64,000 bases of DNA from Sphagnum compactum (Eukaryota; Bryophyta; Sphagnopsida; Sphagnales): the NCBI GenBank assembly GCA_965153455.1, contig OZ234493.1, positions 3,658,001 through 3,722,000 of the forward strand, read 5' to 3'. Positions 60,126-64,000 of this stretch are shown here, one piece after another. The notes beneath the pieces were generated by a model, which was given only the letters and a program-made list of their open reading frames with translations, searched no databases and was not told where the DNA came from. The position numbers and the translations under genes were made by a program. Numbering within the stretch: the stretch's first letter is position 1; each line of letters starts with the position of its first letter.

Positions 60126-62439
60126 CAAGCACACACACAACACATTATACATAGGGAATGGGTAGAAGCTAGGAAAACATACAGTCTGCTCATATATTGT
60201 CAACATGAGACATGTAAATTCCAAAAAAATAGAGATTCGTAAATCAAAAACAGAATTGGTGAGCTTTTCCAATGTTCGAGCTTCTCTTACATGCTCTTAG
60301 GATCTTGCAAAGACTGAGCTACAGGTCTGACCATCATATAGCACTTAACTGGAACCAGTGTTACGGATTACATAGATGACACCTCTATATGAAACAGAAC
60401 AAATTTTGGCAACAAGTTTGAGGTGCTTTTGCCTTAACCTTCTAAGCCTGTTGAGAGACTTTAATTAACCCTTTACAGAACACAGCATGATCAGCAAATT
60501 TTTGAAAGAAAACCACTTCATATTTGCATTACTGAAATCATGGAGATTTATAAGATTATTTCTGGACATGAAAGAAAACCTGATACAAAAGAAAAACTCT
60601 GATGAACAAAAAAGGCACAATTCTAGATCTTAACTGAAAGCTTGAAGACACTCTGGATAAAGGCAATAATTTCCAAGAACAGTGATAGACTTTGCAAGCT
60701 CTGAATTTAAAGAAACTATTACAAGCTCAAGCAAAAATCTCCAATCTTGATAAAGGAAATTAAAAAAAAGTGTACTACCGAGACCCCTACAACACCACAG
60801 ACCCATGTGTCTCGAATACGGAAGTGGTCCAATGCACACCTACTGGATCCATCATTGGCTTGTGAGTTCTCCATCCCTTTCTACACCATGTTTAATACCA
60901 GCAACCTCAACCTCTGTACAAAGAAGAATCAGAAGAGGTTTGAACCAGTAAGGAAGCATGAGTCCTCTTCTGTACAAACAAAAGAACTTTGGCCTTCCAC
61001 TCACTTAATACATGGCCAACATCAAGACCGAAAACAGAAGGAGAAAACTCAGCATTCTACTATGATTGACACTGTAAATAACATAAATTACCCCCTTATC
61101 TGAAAACGGACAGAGGCTAGTTGAAGAATTAAGGTGTTATTGCCTAAGCCTTCTATCATAGTTGAGAGACTTAATGTTGAAGACAGACAAATGAGTATTG
61201 GCAATTACCTTTTTAACTGGGCCCCATTTTATGTTTCCATTTCCAAATTTATGGAGCTTATGTGCTGTAACATGTAAACCCACAAGACAATACTAGATGT
61301 TCTACAAGTGGCTATCTCTAATGTGCAGTTTAAGAGCCAGTAAGCACATATCAGTTCTCCTATAACAAACGGGGCATTTGGATCGTAAGACAAGCACGCA
61401 ACCCCTAAAGAAAAAAGTGATTTGCAAACTCATCAGGGAGACAATTCTAGGATCATTAATTATACTTCTTCACATTCTTCAGGCACAAAATCCCACAGAG
61501 CATCACATCTCTTTACAGTGTGGCTTGTGCAGTTGGAACATAATCTTGACAATAATACATCTACAGTCAAGACCAATGTCACTGCTTCTTGAGGAATCTT
61601 GGAGGGGGATAAAATGCAGCATTCAGTTTAGATATGATGTCAGAAGAGAAAGAAAAGAAGAAAGTTCTGTTTGTCTCTGTTTGTGTTATATCAAACTAGA
61701 TGGTGAATGCAAAACAGGTGTGCACCAAGTCCACAAATGATAAGGAAGAGAGTGGTTGATCAGATCACTAGCAAAAAATCCATCTGTCAAGAATAAACCA
61801 GAAAAAAGATCTCTGAAAATCTTTAAGGAATCTGTAAGGAAACAATACACTACTGCAACAAAAACATGACGTTTGGATGATTGGATTGTTGGAAAAAATA
61901 ATCATTCACACATGAGATTGCATCAAAAAACACAAAATCACACACACCAGACTGCAGGAAAACACAAAATTGCACACCAGAAAAAAAATCACATACCAGG
62001 CTACCAAAATCAGACACCCAAATTGCAGCAAAAGACACAAAATCACATAGTACCAGATTGCAGAAAAAAACACACAGCAGACATAGAGGGAGGGAGCTCG
62101 GGGCACAGAGTCAGGTTGAGTCACAAAGCCTGTGGGGGGGAGTCTTTTTAATGTTTGTTAACATTTTACCAGAATTTGTTTGTCTGTTTTGTTGTAGATC
62201 TTGCCTACATGTTTTTATTCTGCTTTAGTTTCATTTGCTAGAATAAACTTCAACTCAATATGGACTAGCAAGGCTCATATAGGACCAGTCAAAAATTTCA
62301 CAGATATTGTGCCTTCAATAATGTTGTTACTTTTAGTATCTTTGACATCAAAATGGACCTCAGAAATAATATTTGATGGGGGGGGAGGGGTACATTACAT
62401 TTGGTGTGGGGGTCCGTTTGCTAGGTGCCTTATTCTGTT
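60126..62439. other. inserted or intronic segment, no gene recognised
   Basis: It separates transposase-like blocks. The sequence is moderately A-rich on the plus strand, with CACAAAATCACACA-like repeats at 61918-62080 (a loose ~32-bp period) and a CACTACTGCAACAAAAACA word at 61848 that may be a further CACTA-type end. A G/GGGG run near 62380 is low-complexity. Confidence 0.4.
61918..62080. repeat. loose ~32-bp repeat of 'ACACAAAATCACACACCAGA-TGCAG'
   Basis: Four to five imperfect copies containing CAGACTGCAGGAAAACACAA-type words. Confidence 0.6.
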
Positions 62440-62714
62440 CCTTCATAACTGAAGATGCAACTGGCAGCTCAGAACCTTCTGACTCCTCTGCTTCAGAGTT
62501 GTAGTCGCTGCTACATGAAGTGTCGCATTCACTAGATGCTGCTGATGTCGACGACCCTTCCTCTTCCACCACATGACGATGTGGTTTTCCAGCATTCCTA
62601 GTGCTCCTCCTCTTGCTTTGGTGTCCAAGTGTTCTCCCATCCACCACCTTTTGGGTGGACTTCTTATTTGTCTTCTTCCTCCCTTGCATGGTTGCTGAGT
62701 CCATGAAGTGACGA
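62440..62714 (-). pseudogene. second exon of the transposase-like gene, basic then acidic
   Basis: It begins after TTGGCAG at 62714 and continues the first exon in phase. It is rich in Lys/Arg (GRKKTNKKSTQKVV, SKRRSTRN; a likely nuclear signal) and then Ser/Glu-rich (SSTSAASSECDTSCSSDYNS, EAEESEG). The 3' border is uncertain: a possible donor is near 62408 (CCAAAT/GTAATG). Confidence 0.5.
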
Positions 62715-63137
62715 CTGCCAAGTGACCGAGTGTTTCCAAAATACAGCAAAGGAGTAATTAGTTTGGACTAAGACTGTCTCAATAAGCACATGACCACTAA
62801 CTAGCATACAAACCTAATTTTAAGCTATGCATGTAGTAAATGATCACCAGGAACCCTATTTCATGGTAGCACCGAACACATCGATTTCAAACCCTAAACC
62901 CTAACCCCATGAAAAATTAGAATAGATTGGAATTTGGAGAGTAGCTACAATCTAACACTAGAACAAAGATTATTGAAGCGTGTTCAAACTATTTGCGTAT
63001 ACACAAAACTCACGCACGTAGTCGGACTTCCAAACTTTTTCATACAGTGCAGGCAATGGAGATTGCACGATCCACTACTGAATTCTGTATGGTCCTCTCC
63101 ATTTATGCATGTGAAAACAAGTCTAAGAAGAACTCAC

Positions 63138-63331
63138 AATTCTTGTGCGCTTCCTTCAACTTCTGCAAGTCGTTGTTTGAGTTGAGCAACGCGCTTGTTA
63201 CGTGCTAAAATGTAGGGGTTTAGCGTTGTTTCTTCGGGATCAGTATCCACCGTTCCTGAATCGTGACCCACTGTACCATCAGCATCACTGATGACTGCAT
63301 TTTCGTCACGCTCCATCTGTACCTTACTCAA
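63138..63331 (-). pseudogene. first exon of the transposase-like gene
   Basis: It starts MSKVQMERDENAVISDADG with an acidic stretch, then NPYILARNKRVAQLKQRLAE, which looks helical. The donor GAATT/GTGAGT ends it at 63138. The ATG is the first in the frame. Regulatory sequence upstream (63332 onward) is not recognisable. Confidence 0.5.
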
Positions 63332-64000
63332 ACAACTAGCCTTATGTTGGTCTTGCCTTAGAAATGCTAATTGTTATGGTATGCCACAAGCCTCCCCAAT
63401 GCTTCTACTCTTCCAAGTCTAGAAAAATTGGTTTTCTTAGAAAGCCTGACAACCTTTGCAGTTTGAACTTGAACATGTTGAGCCCACACACAAGCATTTA
63501 GTAGCTGCAAATTCCCCAGTGTAGTACAAACCCTCATTTATTATGGGGTACCTTTTAGAAAGTTACAACCAGTTTTATTTCTTTACAAGGGTGTGAATAG
63601 GAGCCTAACAAGGAGCATGTTTTGCACATTAGGCTGATACTTCTGATTTTTCAGTCTGTAAAGTTCATGCAGTTTGTAGCAGTTTGTAGTTCATCAGTAT
63701 ATGAAATGTGTGAGTTTAGAGCTAGTTCAAAAATCAATACTTGGCAAATAAATTGGAGAAACAGACCGGTTCCGACAAATGACAAGGATGATTTCAAAGA
63801 GCAGTAGTAGCCACCCACCCATGGTGAAAGTTTCTTTCATCTTCCCTTTCAAATTTTGTTTCCCTGCATTATACTCTTGCACCTGCACATCTTCAAATGC
63901 AATCCTTTGAAAGTTTCTGCAAGAAAGTGCATATGCGCATAACACTTCATCATGATATGTGCATGTGATGTTCCGGTTTGCTCAGCTCTACATACTGTTT
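63332..64000. other. right edge, no gene recognised
   Basis: A minus-strand frame at 63945-63727 contains IAFEDVQVQEYNAGKQNLKG, which is somewhat protein-like, but the window ends before it can be judged. No CACTA terminus is visible here. Confidence 0.4.

Larger units (their letters stand above)
56035..63331 (-). pseudogene. multi-exon CACTA accessory-transposase-like gene, interrupted
   Basis: This resembles the plant En/Spm 'Transposase_24/DUF8039' gene class that accompanies the CACTA transposase and binds element ends; the identification is from pattern memory, not a search. Exon-like blocks on the minus strand: 63331-63138; 62714 to about 62440; about 60125-59110; 57453-56895; 56651-56465; about 56350-56035. 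The first two join in phase (AATT/GTGAGT to GGCAG/T). Within the third block TAG codons at 60035-60037 and 59297-59299 break the frame. Two long segments (57.5-59.1 and 60.1-62.4 kb) separate blocks and carry unrelated sequence. Together these make it a probable pseudogene, though introns of that size are not impossible. Confidence 0.55.
54238..64000 (-). mobile_element. large CACTA (En/Spm-like) transposon, one end in the window
   Basis: A terminus CACTACTAGAAATTTGCC at 54238 directly follows the gag fragment. It leads into ~260 bp of AGTTGCAT/ATGCAACT words, then the ~107-bp subterminal array (to about 55560), then a minus-strand gene resembling CACTA accessory transposases. This order (terminus, subterminal repeats, 3' end of the gene) is what CACTA elements show. 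No opposite terminus is found by 64000, so the element probably extends past the window. Its right border is inferred, not seen. Confidence 0.55.

Noticed and set aside
61848-61875. CACTACTGCAACAAAAACA as another CACTA terminus
   Set aside because: No matching opposite end or target duplication found; left as a note only.
62883-62905. Telo-box (AAACCCTAAACCCTAACCCC) as a promoter element
   Set aside because: It lies within the first intron of the transposase-like gene model and has no associated start; probably the same TTAGGG-type repeat as elsewhere in the element.

Overview
This window is nuclear DNA from a land plant: spliceosomal introns, AT-rich intergenic deserts, a Ty1/copia retrotransposon, CACTA-type and pogo-type DNA transposons, and one large NLR immune-receptor gene. 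The NLR joins an alpha/beta-hydrolase domain to NB-ARC and LRRs. That 'HNL' class was described from liverworts and is known from non-flowering plants, so a bryophyte or other seed-free plant is the best guess (inference; the species is not identifiable from the sequence alone).

Layout. 1-13.1 kb is AT-rich and essentially gene-free. It holds a truncated CACTA-like copy (from 2564) and a more complete non-autonomous copy (5816-8031) inserted into a ~98-bp satellite. 13.1-18.5 kb holds a young, GC-rich Copia element on the minus strand (13613-18460). It has two 324-bp LTRs, a 5-bp target duplication, a primer site matching the middle of initiator tRNA-Met, and one gag-pol frame broken by two TAG codons. 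20.7-22.5 kb is a patchwork of gene fragments: an ADP/ATP carrier piece, a broken minus-strand gene and a small helical ORF. 26.2-28.9 kb is a pogo-like Tc1/mariner element with terminal inverted repeats, a TA target site and a DDE transposase broken by two stops. 29-41 kb is AT-rich and repeat-rich, with a candidate CACTA-like element at 31.9-34.1 kb and several short tandem arrays.

42.1-51.4 kb is the main locus. A GC-rich array of ~120-bp repeats lies directly upstream of a five-exon gene (43085-49459). Its product is a predicted membrane anchor, an alpha/beta hydrolase with GHSFGG nucleophile elbow, NB-ARC, and an LRR domain made of an exact 144-bp (48-residue) tandem repeat. The array runs for 32 units. 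Only the first 18 are in the open frame. A 1-bp deletion and a TAG separate units 19-29, and units 30-32 are decaying. Differences between units concentrate at the LxxLxL strand positions, suggesting a recognition surface diversified by unit shuffling.

51.9-53.9 kb is a decayed Ty3/gypsy-like gag. From 54238 to beyond the right edge there is probably one large CACTA element: a CACTA terminus, a subterminal array of ~107-bp repeats with a TTGCATATGCAA palindrome and telomere-like TTAGGG runs, then a broken multi-exon minus-strand gene (56.0-63.3 kb) resembling plant En/Spm accessory transposase genes. Unrelated segments, including one exon-like piece, lie between its exons.
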